The notes under the pieces are model-generated. The model saw nothing but the letters and a program-made list of their open reading frames with translations. It did no database searches and was not told the DNA's origin. Positions 40,864 through 55,158 of a DNA stretch of 64,000 nucleotides are shown one piece after another (positions within the stretch are counted from its first letter, which is position 1; each line of letters opens with the position of its first letter). This stretch comes from Paraspadella gotoi (Eukaryota; Chaetognatha), in the NCBI GenBank assembly GCA_051294375.1, contig CM119265.1, forward strand, positions 4,571,035 to 4,635,034, given 5' to 3'. The translations under genes and the position numbers were made by a program.

Positions 40864-42590
40864 ACATTTCTAGTTCTCACTATATTCATCTTCTCCGTCC
40901 CTTCATTCTCGTCAAGTCTTCGTCTCTCTCTCACGATTGTATTGTCCTTCACAGACTCACATTTCTTTTTCGTCTGCTTTCGAATTGAATTTCTTTTCGT
41001 TCGAGTTTGACGGTTGACGCTTCACGGTCTTCGGCGTCACCGGTCGTTGCACTTCGGATAGACAGATGATTTTCCTCTTCTATCTTTTTTATGTTTACTT
41101 TTTTGTTTGTCTGTAAAGCATAAACAGTATATTTTATCTGTTATCTACATTTATATGTCGTTGCTCTTATCGTCAATATCGACCCTCTCAGTATCATTGT
41201 TAAAAATACTAATCTTTTTTTCAAATTGCAATTCTAAGAGTTTTTATTTATTTTTAATATTAAAGAGGAATGAAACGAGATAATTGATTTTTAATAGAAC
41301 GGGGGAGGCACGATCCAGATATTGCCCCGTCGTCGGATCCACACAGTGACAAAGGGGGAGCTTATTATGCTACCAGTCTTTAACTCCATAATTTTTACCT
41401 TTAAAATTCGCACCAAAAAAAGGGAACTTTTATTTTTTCTGTCGACTGAAGAACTGAGATTTGAACAAAATTAAATCCTCGTATTATTTAGCCACAAAGG
41501 GTTAATCTCTACGTTTCCTTTTTTTTTCTCTCATTTTCACTCTCTTACTCAACTCTCTTCTTCTCCCGGGCGGCTTGGTCTTTTGTTCGAGTCCAATTTT
41601 TTGGCGCCTGGATTTGAAATTCGCATTGTCTCAAACCGCGGGCGGATCATAAGCGGCCCCTGTGGCGTCGGCGGCGGCGGCGGCGGCGCTGCTGGTGCCA
41701 GAGGCAGCTGATACGAACGAATGGCTCTTGTACCATTAGGCACGGAAGATGGGAGGGGGAGGTCGTAGAGAAAATGACTAGGGAGAGAGAGAGAGAGAGA
41801 GGGAGCGTCACTGGTCAACTGCGGCATCAATGACCCTCCATAAAAGAAGGGAAGACGCCTCCACCGCCGCCAACGCCGCCGCCAACGCCGCCGCAGCCGC
41901 CGCCGCATTTTTGGCTCAGGACCGAGCGTGCTTTTTCGGCCGCACGTGGGGGCATCGATTGGTGTAAACGAGGGAGGAGAAACAAAGAAATACAAAACAA
42001 AACAAAAACCAAAACAACAAATGTAAATAAACGACGTTTTCTTTTCTAATGCTAATAGTCCTTTCTCTTTCTCTGCGTTCGCACTATTTATATACATATT
42101 TTGATACGGTTTTATGGTTAAAACTGTACTGATGAGTCGGTATTCAAGCTTTACATGTCTTTTTAAACTGCTCCCTAATGCATTACAAATTAAGTGAGTT
42201 TATTGGACATTTTTTCCTCGAATGATATATCCCTTATTTTCTGCGGGGTTTATTTTCGGCGCTGCTTTCTGGCCTTTTTAGTTTTTCCCTCGTTTTTTTC
42301 TTCTTTTTTTTTTTCAACTCGGACTTTCGTTCCGACTCCGAATGGCGATTGTGGACCTCGTTTCATTCATCGATCCCTCGAGCTTCAGTCGAAGAGACGA
42401 AATAATTCGTTGCGATGAAGAAGGTTCAGAAAAGGAGATAATGCGACTGAGTAAGGTCTCCGCTTGGATAAGGTATGACGGACGGATGAGACGAACAAAA
42501 AGTTAGGGATAATTCGAGGTCTATTTTACGAAGATGAGTGCAGATCAACTCAAAACTAGTCGCTTTTGCTCGAAGGCGGACGTCGACGAA
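40665..42590. other. No gene seen; CT tract 40816-40860, GC-rich 41640-41960
   Basis: Unique DNA with one CT microsatellite, AT-rich DNA at 41100-41480, and a GC-rich part holding (GGC)n at about 41668-41692 and GCCGCCAAC repeats at 41855-41910. A minus-strand frame of 182 codons (41549-42097) crosses it but is mostly poly-Pro, poly-Arg/Trp and Ser-Leu from simple repeats, so I do not call it. Confidence 0.45.
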
Positions 42591-42599
42591 TAAATTGGC

Positions 42600-42890
42600 G
42601 ACGACGATCGCCGGTCGCATCTGTTTTGGTCGAAACGATGGGCGATCAGGACGGACGAGACGCCGGCGCCCGAGTTTGGCGAAAATCGAAGTAATGGCTG
42701 TGATTCACTGAAAATAACTCGCAAACTCCGCCTCTTTCCCCCCCCCTTCCACCTCGTAATCTTCCCACCGCCCACCCCCCCCCCACCTTCCAGGCGAAAC
42801 GGCAGGTTTCGGTTCCCTCGTCGCTGATTGGCGGAACCGAAGCAACGGGCTATGATTGGCCAATGTTCGACCGTAACCGCGGGCGATTGG
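42600..42890. promoter_or_regulatory. Candidate promoter: three evenly spaced CCAAT boxes and an E2F-like site
   Basis: Inverted CCAAT (ATTGG) occurs at 42827, 42855 and 42886, spaced 28 and 31 bp. ATTGGCCAAT at 42855-42864 also gives a forward CCAAT. TTTGGCGAAAA near 42675 resembles an E2F site. NF-Y sites about three helical turns apart are typical of cell-cycle and histone promoters (established). Here no first exon can be placed on either side, so the regulated gene is unknown. Confidence 0.5.
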
Positions 42891-43099
42891 TCGAGACACA
42901 ACGAATGCTTTGTTTTCTATTTGCGAATCCTTAACGACTTACGAAAGAGAAACTTTTATGAGGCGACGACTCAAAGGACAACGAAGACAAAGTCTTGACG
43001 TGGGAGAGTGGGAGAACTGGGAGATGGAGGGAAAGGAAGAAAGAAACAGAAAAGAAAGAAAGAGGGCAAAATAGAAAGAAATCTAGATTAAAATAATCA
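42806..43099 (+). repeat. Duplicated contig end, left copy
   Basis: 294 bp ending exactly at the gap and nearly identical to 43125-43419, which begins exactly after the gap. The few differences are one-base indels. This is the signature of overlapping contig ends that were not merged. Confidence 0.93.
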
Positions 43100-43124
43100 N
43101 NNNNNNNNNNNNNNNNNNNNNNNN
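43100..43124. other. Assembly gap (25 N), probably false
   Basis: Flanked by two copies of the same 294 bp, so the true sequence here is probably continuous with a single copy. Confidence 0.95.
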
Positions 43125-43419
43125 GTTTCGGTTCCCTCGTCGCTGATTGGCGGAACCGAAGCAACGGGCTATGATTGGCCAATGTTCGACCGTAAACCGC
43201 GGCGATTGGTCGAGACCAACGAATGGCTTTGTTTCTATTTGCGAATCCTTAACGACTTCACGAAAGAGAAACTTTTATGAGGCGACGACTCAAAGGACAA
43301 CGAAGACAAAGTCTTGACGTGGGAGAGTGGGAGAACTGGGAGATGGAGGGAAAGGAAAGAAAGAAACAGAAAAGAAAGAAAGAGGGCAAAATAGAAAGAA
43401 ATCTAGATTAAAATAATCA
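43125..43419 (+). repeat. Duplicated contig end, right copy
   Basis: Repeats 42806-43099, including the three ATTGG boxes (43146, 43174, 43205), then continues into unique DNA. Regulatory motifs here should not be counted as a second promoter. Confidence 0.93.
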
Positions 43420-43749
43420 AACTGAAAATAGAAATAGATAAAAAAAAAAAAGAAGGGAGAACTAAAATGAAGGGAGAAGATAAAATCCTGGGCGATGATG
43501 AAGAGAGTGCGAGACGAAGACGACGACGACGACGATAAAGATGACGACGTCGCCGTCTTCTCTACGCGCCGTAAAAATTTTCTTTCTTCGTCCTTTAATG
43601 ATGCCTCCTATAAGAAATCGTCGTCGTCGTCGTCGCGTCATTGGTCGCCCACCCTCCCCTGCGGTCCCAGGCGCGAACCTCTTAATGTAGAGGCGCATGC
43701 CCGGTTCGAACCTTACGCAGATGTTCGCCCTGGCATTGCAGAGAGAAGA

Positions 43750-43832
<83 letters not shown>

Positions 43833-45151
43833 ATAATTAACGTGGCCGGGTTTCGTCTCGTCGCACGTAATTCGTTTTAAATCTTTATAATAGTTTTCAG
43901 ACACGGCCCCCGAAGAATTGTTCAAACGATTACATTCGAAAATCGATACATTCACAATTTCGCCTTCACGTTCACCGACCCAAGTTTTAAGCATCTCATC
44001 ATCATTCGCACTTTCTCTTTCTTGTCCGTTTCTTCTTTCTTTCCTTCTCCCTCTCCTCCCCCCCCCTACCCCCCCCTCTCAAAAAAAAAATGAGGATGAA
44101 TGGAGACAAATGGACGGAGACTCCACCCGCTGCTCGAGACGCATCTCTCTAGAGGGCGGGTCGACATCCGTTCTTTCTTTTGGGGGGAGGAGGCGGGGGA
44201 AGGGGGGGTTGAAGGGTCAGTGTCCCCTTCGAGTTCGGGCGGCGATCGCTCAGGGGCACCGACCGATGAGAAGGGAGGCGATGAGTTGTCGAGAGGGGTC
44301 GCTCGCAATGATGGAGTATAACGATCAGAGTCATCTTGGCGCTTCCTCCTTAGCCCCCCCCTCTCTTGACCCAAATAACCCTTGCCACTCCGTTAGCACC
44401 CTTCCTTCCCTTGCGAAGAGCCAATGAGCCTTCAGAGAGCCGACCTCTGAGAACCCGAAACATCGGGCTTGACCCCGTCGCCGGCGCCGGCGCCTAGCGA
44501 CCTGACGAGGATGACGATCACGAAAACGCCGGAGGCAGATCGTATCTTAAGATGGCGCGGACTGTTTTTATTTTGTGCGGAGGTCATTTGTGCCGTCGCA
44601 GGGTACGTTTGAATCATTTATTTAAAAAGGATTCATGTTTGTATTTTTCTTCTTTACTCAAAGCCCAAGGCTTTTCTTTTATTTCTTTTTTGGACGTCAT
44701 CATTTCTTGGTTTGAATTTACTATCGCTTCCTTCCGGTTGTTTTCTGTGCTTATCTTTTGAATGTTTGCTTGTTGTCGTCTTTCCTTTCATCATTTTTCA
44801 TTTCCTTTCTATTTTCCTTCACACCGTTTCCTCTATTCCCTCTCTTTTTATTGCGTTACATCCTAGCTTACTTTCTTCCTTGCAACGTCATTATTATGAC
44901 TTATTATCCATTTCATTCCTAATACTTTCTCTTCTTCCTTCCTTTTTATCCTTCCCCCTTTCTTCACTTTATCCTTCATCCTTTCCTTCTTAACTCCTGT
45001 TCTTTACTTCCTTACTTCCTTACTTCTCTCTCCAATCTTCCTTTCCTCCGCTTCTTCCTTCATCTTATCGACTATTTCCATTTGCCTCCCGTCATATTTT
45101 ATTGAAAACCCTTCAGTTTACTCTGTCCTTAACGCATTTCTTTTCACGCCT

Positions 45152-45152
<1 letters not shown>
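43420..45152. other. No gene seen; interrupted (GA)n at 43742-43832
   Basis: Contains degenerate GAC/GTC repeats (43515-43560, 43620-43635), a CATTGGTCG CCAAT-type site near 43638, an interrupted GA microsatellite, a GC-rich part at 44090-44580 with AAGATGGCGCGG near 44550, and pyrimidine-rich DNA to 45150. Overlapping frames on both strands in 44066-44427 show no recognisable domain. Confidence 0.4.

Positions 45153-45193
<41 letters not shown>
45153..45193. repeat. (CT)n microsatellite
   Basis: Pure CT tract of about 41 bp. Confidence 0.96.
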
Positions 45194-45198
<5 letters not shown>

Positions 45199-45693
45199 TT
45201 TCCCGTTTTTGCCCTCCATCTCAGGGTCTCCGTCGTCTTTTTCTTTCGCCAAGCCCACCTCCTCCTCTTCCTCCTCCTTTTTCCGTCTCCAGCGTCTTCA
45301 ACTTCATCAGCATCATCGTCATCCACATCATCTTTTCCATGATCATCAACATCATCTACTTCTTACTATTTATCTCTCCGCGCCTCTTCCCTTTTATTCT
45401 CTCTCCTTCTCTTTCTCACCGCGTGAGGGCGTAAGACACCCCACCCACTCGTTCTCTCTCATCGTCAATCACCTTGTCTTCACCATTTCCTCCACCCATC
45501 CACCCTCTGCTGATCCCAAACCCACCAATCCACCCTCTGCAGATCCCAACACCTCCTCAGAGTCGGGGATTATTTATGTTTTCTTCTCTCCTCGACGAAT
45601 TGTTTACATCCCAAGGACATGACGGGTGGCGGCCACTCCCGCCCTCCTTTCGGTTTGACGCTCTCTTCGTCTCTTGTCTCTGTCTCTGTCTCT
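45194..45693. other. Pyrimidine-rich DNA with a 30-bp tandem duplication
   Basis: ATCCACCCTCTGC(T/A)GATCCCA occurs twice at about 45497-45550. CATCATC-type repeats lie at 45305-45355. No gene was recognised before the gap. Confidence 0.5.
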
Positions 45694-46120
45694 NNNNNNN
45701 NNNNNNNNNNNNNNNNNNNNNNNNNNNNNNNNNNNNNNNNNNNNNNNNNNNNNNNNNNNNNNNNNNNNNNNNNNNNNNNNNNNNNNNNNNNNNNNNNNNN
45801 NNNNNNNNNNNNNNNNNNNNNNNNNNNNNNNNNNNNNNNNNNNNNNNNNNNNNNNNNNNNNNNNNNNNNNNNNNNNNNNNNNNNNNNNNNNNNNNNNNNN
45901 NNNNNNNNNNNNNNNNNNNNNNNNNNNNNNNNNNNNNNNNNNNNNNNNNNNNNNNNNNNNNNNNNNNNNNNNNNNNNNNNNNNNNNNNNNNNNNNNNNNN
46001 NNNNNNNNNNNNNNNNNNNNNNNNNNNNNNNNNNNNNNNNNNNNNNNNNNNNNNNNNNNNNNNNNNNNNNNNNNNNNNNNNNNNNNNNNNNNNNNNNNNN
46101 NNNNNNNNNNNNNNNNNNNN
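45694..46120. other. Assembly gap (427 N)
   Basis: Largest gap in the window; the left edge is a CTCTGTCTCTGTCTCT repeat, so a microsatellite probably caused it. Frames drawn through it have no meaning. Confidence 0.98.
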
Positions 46121-47428
46121 GCAAGAGGGGTGGTGGTGTATGGAATAGAATAACTAAGAATAAGAACAATATGTGTCAATATTTTTTCAATATTGAAAAC
46201 GTTCTTCGTAAATCTTCAATCTTCTTTTTATCGCGCATCTGCTTCCGCTCTTTATTTCTTCAAGAAAAATCAATTTTTCTCTCACCTTATTTAAATTTTT
46301 TTTTTTCATATCATCTACCGCTGGCACTTTATCTCTTTCCTTTTTACTCTTCTCCTCTACATTGTTTCTTTCTTCAGAAGAGCTCGATTCTATTTTCCAT
46401 CTTTAGCCCAATTTTTACTCAGCTTCTTTTCACCAGATAGAAACTCTCTCTCTCTCTCTCTCTCTCTCCTTCTCCTCTCTCGTCAGATCGTCTCTCTCTG
46501 CGCCTTCCCCTCTTCTGCGTCTTTCAGCTGCTCTCTGATCTCTCCCGCGCTCTCATCATCCTCTCGTCGTCTGTCTCTCTCATGCATCTCGTCCTGATCA
46601 GTTATTCACTCCCGACGACAGCGAAAAGAAGAACAATTTTTATCTTCGATATAAAAACTGGGAAGACAGAAAATTGAAGGAAATCTTGCTTTCTTCTCTT
46701 TCATCTTCGACGTCGTCGTCGTCGTCGGCGTCGTCGTCGGATTACGCCGCTTTATTTATGTGAAGGGCAAAGAGGGCGCCGCAACGCCGAGAGTAGAAGA
46801 GGCGGCGCCGGGTGAAAGCGCGCCGAAAATCTGGCACCGCGATTGAGAAAGAATCTGATTGAAATCCGCAGGCGTTCTTTTTATAAATTTTTCCGTATTA
46901 GATCATATTCTATTTAGTTTTTTATTTACTCTGGTAATTTTTAATAAATTTAAACTAAATGAAAATGAAATTGTTTAACATTGGAATTCAGATTCTTTTG
47001 TTTACTAAACATAAAAAGTCTCGACTGCTATATTCTCTTCCGTCTTCCTCGGAATTTTCTGTCGAACTTTTCCGGACAGGCATCACAGTCTCAAACTAGT
47101 GCCGACGGCGACAAATCGAAAAACAACAACGACAACAACAGGCGTCAACCTGAGGACTAATCGCAGACGAGAAAATTGAAGGCAATCTCGGTTTCTCTTC
47201 TCGAGGTTGTCCTAGACTTCGTTATCGTCGTCGTCGTCGTCGTCGTCGTTGTCAAGATTTTATATATCCTAGGGAAAGCGTCACTATCAGAAAATCTCAA
47301 ATTGATCTTTACTTGCAACCAACATAATGCTAATCTTGCGTCATAAATTATTCTCAAATTATCTTCAGGGAAAAAAAGGAAAAAGATCATCTAACTGAAA
47401 GGGAGTCAATTCTTAGAAATCCACGTGC
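46121..47428. other. No gene seen; (GTC)n at 46709-46740 and 47225-47250
   Basis: T-rich then mixed DNA, a short CT tract at 46446-46470, two GTC trinucleotide tracts, and CpG-rich DNA at 46740-46850 (GGCGCCGCAACGCCG and GGCGGCGCCGGG) that could be promoter-like but holds no clear motif cluster. Confidence 0.4.
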
Positions 47429-47757
<329 letters not shown>

Positions 47758-47980
47758 TACCAGGTTGGCGCGAAAGTAACCGTAATCCTTTTTGCATATT
47801 GCGGTGATTTGGCTTCGACGACGCATTCGTACGCGCGAAGCCGAGACTCACGAACGGAGGAAACGACAAGTATCATATTTTATGTCTTTTTCGTCGAGTC
47901 TGCGTGAAATTAAAAATTATTCACTTATTAAAAAATTATAAAACTCGGTGTACGTAGAAAATAATATATTTTTTAAGGTC

Positions 47981-48034
47981 ATGAAGAATGTAATAACGCT
48001 TTGAAGAATGGGAGAAGTAAACAAAAAGAAAATT
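47981..48034 (+). repeat. 54-bp direct repeat, copy 1
   Basis: ATGAAGAATG, TAACGCTTTGAAGAATGG and ACAAAAAGAAAATT recur in order at 48576-48629 with about five differences. The pair brackets the 110-bp GA tract. Confidence 0.9.
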
Positions 48035-48125
48035 CTTTGCCAAATATCGATGTCAACAATATTTTGATAAAATTACACCATTCATTATTTAAAAATTTGA
48101 TAAAAATTGATATGATAATGTGAAC

Positions 48126-48242
<117 letters not shown>

Positions 48243-48575
48243 CAAGCGAGTGAGAAATGAACCGACGCTCAGCTGGAGGCCGCAATCACAGGTCAGTCTT
48301 CTTCTCGAGGGCGTCAATGGGAGAAGGAAAGGAAAGAAAAATACAGAAAGATAGAAAGCCAGAAGGAAAGAAAGACAAAAAGAAAGAACGCAAAACAAAA
48401 TATCTATAAAGAGGAATTAGACGAAAAGAAAAAGACAAGTGGGCGAGAAAAATGGAGGAAGATGGAGCGAGAAAAAAAGGAAAGAGGAGGAAAGGAGGAA
48501 AAAGGAGAGGGAGACAGATTGGAGGAAAGAAATGAAGAATGGCGCAGAATGAAAATGAAGGATGGGGAGTGGGGA

Positions 48576-48629
48576 ATGAAGAATGAAATAACGCTTTGAA
48601 GAATGGTAGAAGTGAACAAAAAGAAAATT
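48576..48629 (+). repeat. 54-bp direct repeat, copy 2
   Basis: Matches 47981-48034. The 595-bp offset and the purine-rich interval suggest a local duplication. Confidence 0.9.
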
Positions 48630-49037
48630 AATGCGTTGGATGAGGGATTTTAGCGAAACTGGGTTTAATAATCAATAGAATAAGAGAATAATTTTTAATT
48701 GAAGAATGTTTTGCTTTTCACTACTGTAATTGTTTTTAAGGTATCGAATATGAAAAAGTAAAAAACTTATAACGGTCTCAAGTGCAGACCTTTAAGTAGT
48801 TACTGTATATCCCAAGGTAACTTAAAATCCCAAATTAACTTAAACTAGATGGGTACTCATTTCTAAAATAAACAATAAGAAAAGGAAAAGAAAACAGATA
48901 CAGAGCGACTTCGTCGGAAATTCCGATCCACTTTTTCGAGGCCGCGTGATTCCATGAATTCAGTTCAGAGGTCACGGGTTTTAGGACCCGACTTAGAGAC
49001 GAGAGAATGTAAATGAGTCTTTGATCGCTGCTCATTA

Positions 49038-49077
<40 letters not shown>

Positions 49078-49183
49078 GGCCTTTCGTTTATGCAAGCGAG
49101 AGGTGTATAAGAGCGAAACGGAATCGCAAATCCTCTTCTAATTCTCTCTCTCTCTCTCTCTCTCCTCTTCTCTCTCTCTTCTC

Positions 49184-49214
<31 letters not shown>

Positions 49215-50344
49215 CTCTTTGACTTAATTGTCAGACCGACTCTCCTTTGTGACTCTCACTCATAAGTCAATCCCGTCTGACGTCGAAGTTTTTCATCAGG
49301 CTTCTCGAGAGACAAAGAAATGCTCGCAGTTAAAGAGATAACAGACGAAAAAGTTAAGCCCAAACCGCGTGAATTCATTTTTAAATGTCAGACAATTTTC
49401 AACAACTCCTTGGGTCGATTTTTTTTTTTTTTTTTTTTTTGAAAAACCGTTCTCACTCGTCGAATCATTAAAAACACAAAGAGGAAAAAAAAGAAAGAAA
49501 TTAATTGGTGGATTTTTTTTCTTTCCTCGGTTAACTTCGATAATCGAATTCTCATGAACTAAATACCTTTTATCTCTTCCTCTTCGCCTTCATGCCTTCT
49601 CTTACCCCACCCCCCTACTCCCGCCTTACCCTTCCATTCACCGCCTTCACCAATCCCCCCTCCCGTCACCGCCGTCACCCCCTCATTTCTCCCGTCCCCG
49701 GTCCATTATCTGCGTTCTCATATTTCGCCATCATTAAATGTCACGTGATTCATCAACGCTTCTTCTTTTTCATTCGAAAAATCCTTCGTTCTTCTTTCAC
49801 ACCGACTGCCCCTCCTCCATTTTTTTTCCTTTTCACCTTCCTTTGCTAATGCTTAACTCTGTTTAATATTTTCGTCTCCTGCCTATTTCACTTCCTTTCC
49901 TATGAAAAATAGCAGGATTACTTAATTTTAATTACTTAAAAACAACTTTTCCTATTCGAATTTCACTTTAAATCCTCATTGTAGCGGTAGTATTTCATAC
50001 CCTTCTACTCGTCCTATGGCGCCGGAGGTAGCACGAGCTCCTCCCAACCCAAATGCCTGCGTATTCGAGTTTTTTGATCTCCCTCAACTCAAGGCATCAG
50101 TTTTCTCCTTTCTACCTCCTACAGCAGAGTCGCTCATGAACTCCAACCGTCGTCTTCTATTTGCTTCAACCTTCCCTCTCCCTATTTTCTTTTTTTTTCT
50201 TTCCTCCTCCTCCTCCTTCTCCTCCTCATCTTCCTCTCTCTCCCCTTTCCTTCTTCCCCCCCCCCTCCTCCCTCTTCGTTCACCTCCGAATTCGAACTTC
50301 ATGTCTTCAGGGAGTCAGGTTTCGACATGGTCGTCGTCGTCGAC
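48630..50344. other. No gene seen; (GTC)n 49038-49077, CT repeats 49143-49215
   Basis: Unique DNA with a 13-unit GTC tract, imperfect CT repeats, T-rich DNA and a single TCACGTGA E-box at 49741-49748. Short frames only. Confidence 0.4.
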
Positions 50345-50358
50345 GTTGCCAAGGGAAC
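50345..50358. promoter_or_regulatory. RFX X-box-like motif
   Basis: GTTGCCAAGGGAAC: half-sites GTTGCC and GGGAAC with a 2-base spacer, within a GTC-rich CpG stretch. Confidence 0.35.
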
Positions 50359-50442
50359 CGCCGTCGTCGCTATCGTCGTCGCGTTTCCATCATACAGCGA
50401 CCTTTACTTGAAACGTCACATCCAGATTCGACGCGAATAGCT

Positions 50443-50532
50443 TTCGTCGTAGATTTCTTCGAGTTCGTCGTAGATTTCGTCGCGTTCGTCGTAGATTTCG
50501 TCGCGTTCGTCGTAGATTTCGTCGAGCTCGTC
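50443..50532 (+). repeat. 21-bp minisatellite (TTCGTCGTAGATTTCGTCGCG)n, four units
   Basis: Four units with small changes in the last three bases. The period is a multiple of three and the frame is open, giving FVVDFVA repeated. It stops shortly after and has no flanking domain, so coding is unlikely. Confidence 0.92.
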
Positions 50533-52599
<2,067 letters not shown>

Positions 52600-52679
52600 T
52601 AAAATTAGCCGTGATCTCGCGGAGGACACGGTCCAGTTTCCAAGCGACGGAAAACCCTTTTTCCGCGTTCGTGTCTCGT

Positions 52680-52785
52680 CACTTCCGGCGACGTTTGCGG
52701 CCTCAACCGGCGTCCCTCACGGAATCGAACAAACAAACGAACAACCGCGATATCACGTGATATCGCGTCGACTCATGTGACGTCA
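52680..52785. promoter_or_regulatory. Candidate promoter: ETS site, 22-bp E-box palindrome, CRE
   Basis: CACTTCCGGCGACG begins at 52680. 52746-52767 is a perfect 22-bp palindrome with arm CGCGATATCAC, giving a central CACGTG with ATATCGCG flanks. A full palindromic CRE, TGACGTCA, lies at 52778-52785 and a GA microsatellite starts at 52797. ETS, E-box and CRE sites within about 105 bp of CpG-rich DNA strongly resemble a core promoter. The downstream gene would lie in or beyond the gap at 52905. Confidence 0.5.
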
Positions 52786-52793
52786 CAGAGGAG

Positions 52794-52796
<3 letters not shown>

Positions 52797-52847
<51 letters not shown>
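52797..52847. repeat. (GA)n microsatellite
   Basis: About 50 bp of pure GA, then AAGCGAG/AAGCGAA short repeats to 52883, close to a gap. Confidence 0.95.
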
Positions 52848-52851
<4 letters not shown>

Positions 52852-52904
52852 AGAAAAGCGAGAAGCGAAAAGCGAAAAGCGAGAACTATGCAATCTCGTT
52901 GTTC

Positions 52905-53070
52905 NNNNNNNNNNNNNNNNNNNNNNNNNNNNNNNNNNNNNNNNNNNNNNNNNNNNNNNNNNNNNNNNNNNNNNNNNNNNNNNNNNNNNNNNNNNNNNNN
53001 NNNNNNNNNNNNNNNNNNNNNNNNNNNNNNNNNNNNNNNNNNNNNNNNNNNNNNNNNNNNNNNNNNNNNN
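52905..53070. other. Assembly gap (166 N)
   Basis: Undetermined bases about 120 bp downstream of the candidate promoter; any first exon there would be missing. Confidence 0.98.
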
Positions 53071-54042
53071 GTTTGTCATTTACGCGGAACTTTCTTCTTT
53101 TTCCTTCTTGGCAACGCTTTCTTCGCCTCACTCCCGCTACCGCCACCCAATTTTTTTTTGTGATCCTTTTCTTTGTTTTTTTTCACGATGTATTCGGGGT
53201 TTTTTTTTTCTTTTTCGAAACAAGTGAAGGTGATCAGATGTTGCTACTCAGATGCCAAATCGACGAAGCGACGTAGCGAGCGCGTGAAAAATTGGAATCG
53301 GAAAATTTGCGAATGAGACCGATTAACGAACGAAGGCGAACGGTTTTTGGTGAACGTGAGTCGTTCCTCGGTAGCATCGGTCAAAGTCGATCCTTTCGAC
53401 CGTGATGATTATTGGGTCGTGAGGAGTAGTGAGGATTGCTAATCAAGGTTGCTCATTATTAATCATTGTTAATATCTTTATTGAATTATTTTAATTGCCT
53501 GAGAGCACGATACAGAAGAGAAGTAAGAAATTTAAAATTAGTTCAGTTGAATAGGATCAAGTAACGGATAATAATTTTTCCCGCTATCGTCTTCTTGTCT
53601 GAATTACCTAGACTCATAAACCTTTCCCTAAATTGTGGGCGGAAAAGCGAGTTAATATATTATTCGTAGATATAATTTTGATATATTCGTTAATCAAAAT
53701 ATTTATTTTCCATGTTTTCCTCTTCTTCAGCGTTTAAATCGACTTCGAAAGTTTTTCTTAAAAAGAAAATTAAACTTTAATACCTTTCCTGAGGCGATTT
53801 TACGGGCATGAAACTTATCCTTTATTTATATAATCTCTATCAAGTCAACTCTCAACACATCTGTATTGGCCGAGCCGCAGTTCCAATTTCTCCAGTCACC
53901 CTCGCCACCTCCTGCCACCCCCGCCACCCCGACTCTCAAAGAGCTCCATCACTCACGCCTCCGGCCGAGAATTTCCAAAACAACATATGACCATGGAGGC
54001 CGCTAGTGTATTTTTCGGTCTTCGGCGAACGCTTGTGGTTGA

Positions 54043-54118
<76 letters not shown>

Positions 54119-54791
54119 GCTCTGGATGCGCGAACCCTGAGATGGGAAATGAATGGACCAGGGTCTTTCTGTTGGGGGAGAAAATCACTTTTTTCTTTTT
54201 AGTTTTTATTTCACTTATTTTTGTATTAGGTTTAAGACTTTGAATTTAAATAGTACAAAATATTAATTTAGTTTTTCCCAAATGAATATCTGAGTTATGC
54301 GTGTCAAAGAAACGGCTCAAGAGAATCGAATGAAAAATATATGTGTCAAGTACCGGATGTAATTGAAGACAGAATTCAGTTGAAAAGTAATTTCAAGTGA
54401 TTACTTATGTCTGAAGTTATAAAAATAATTGGTTCAACATCATTGTATAACAGATATTGTTTTTTTGAACTCTTATTTTTGATTTTGAACTTTTTCTTTC
54501 TTTTTTCATTAAATTTAATAATAACAGTCGCTCGAAAATGAACGTTTTTTGTCGAAATTCCAAAAAAATGATTTAAACTCAGTCTGCGACCTCCCTGTCT
54601 TTTCTTCAATTTTGTTCCAGCTTCATTTGTTCTCTCTTTCTCTCTCCCTCCCTCTCCCCCTTTTCTCTCTCTGCTATTCGTCTCTTTCTTCGACGTCCAA
54701 TTTTTTCGAACTTGGGGACAAATAAAATTCTTTGGCGAACTCCCCTTAAAAATCTTTACGACCATTGTAAACATCTTCGTCCGGGAGGAAG

Positions 54792-54828
<37 letters not shown>

Positions 54829-55158
54829 TTTTTTGGGATGTTTGTCACAGTTGAACGAATACTCAAGACCGTGCCGTCAGTTGAAATGTTTAAATCGTGC
54901 CAGCTTTCTGCGTAGCTCGTTTTCTTACTTTTTCTCTCTCTATCTCATTTAATTCTGGTTATCTTTTTCTCTCTTTCTCTCACTCTCTCTCATTCGCTCT
55001 CACTCTCTCTCACGTCTCTTCATTTTGATCTTCGGCAATTTCAAAGATAAAATCTCTTCACATGATTTGTGTTGTCTCCTCTCAATTTGATTCACTCGTT
55101 TCGCTAAATTTCTAAAAATTCCATCTTCCAATTCGCGAATTTCTTTTCTCTTTTTTAC
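53071..55158. other. No gene seen; GA tracts at 54048-54118 and 54795-54826
   Basis: T-rich and AT-rich unique DNA. CpG-poor except around 53260-53400. Two GA microsatellites are the only repeats of note. The 132-codon minus frame at 54376-54774 is Lys/Arg-rich and unrecognised; I do not call it. Confidence 0.4.

Noticed and set aside
41549-42097. 182-codon minus-strand frame
   Set aside because: Composed of poly-Pro, Arg/Trp and Ser-Leu segments from GGC, GCCGCCAAC and GA repeats.
42806-43419. Two separate CCAAT promoters
   Set aside because: The second is an assembly duplicate of the first across a placeholder gap.
43660-43735. GGTTCGAACC resembling a tRNA T-loop
   Set aside because: The stem extends only two base pairs and no cloverleaf can be drawn around it.
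45474-46440. Frames of 159-273 codons
   Set aside because: Most of their length is the 427-N gap.
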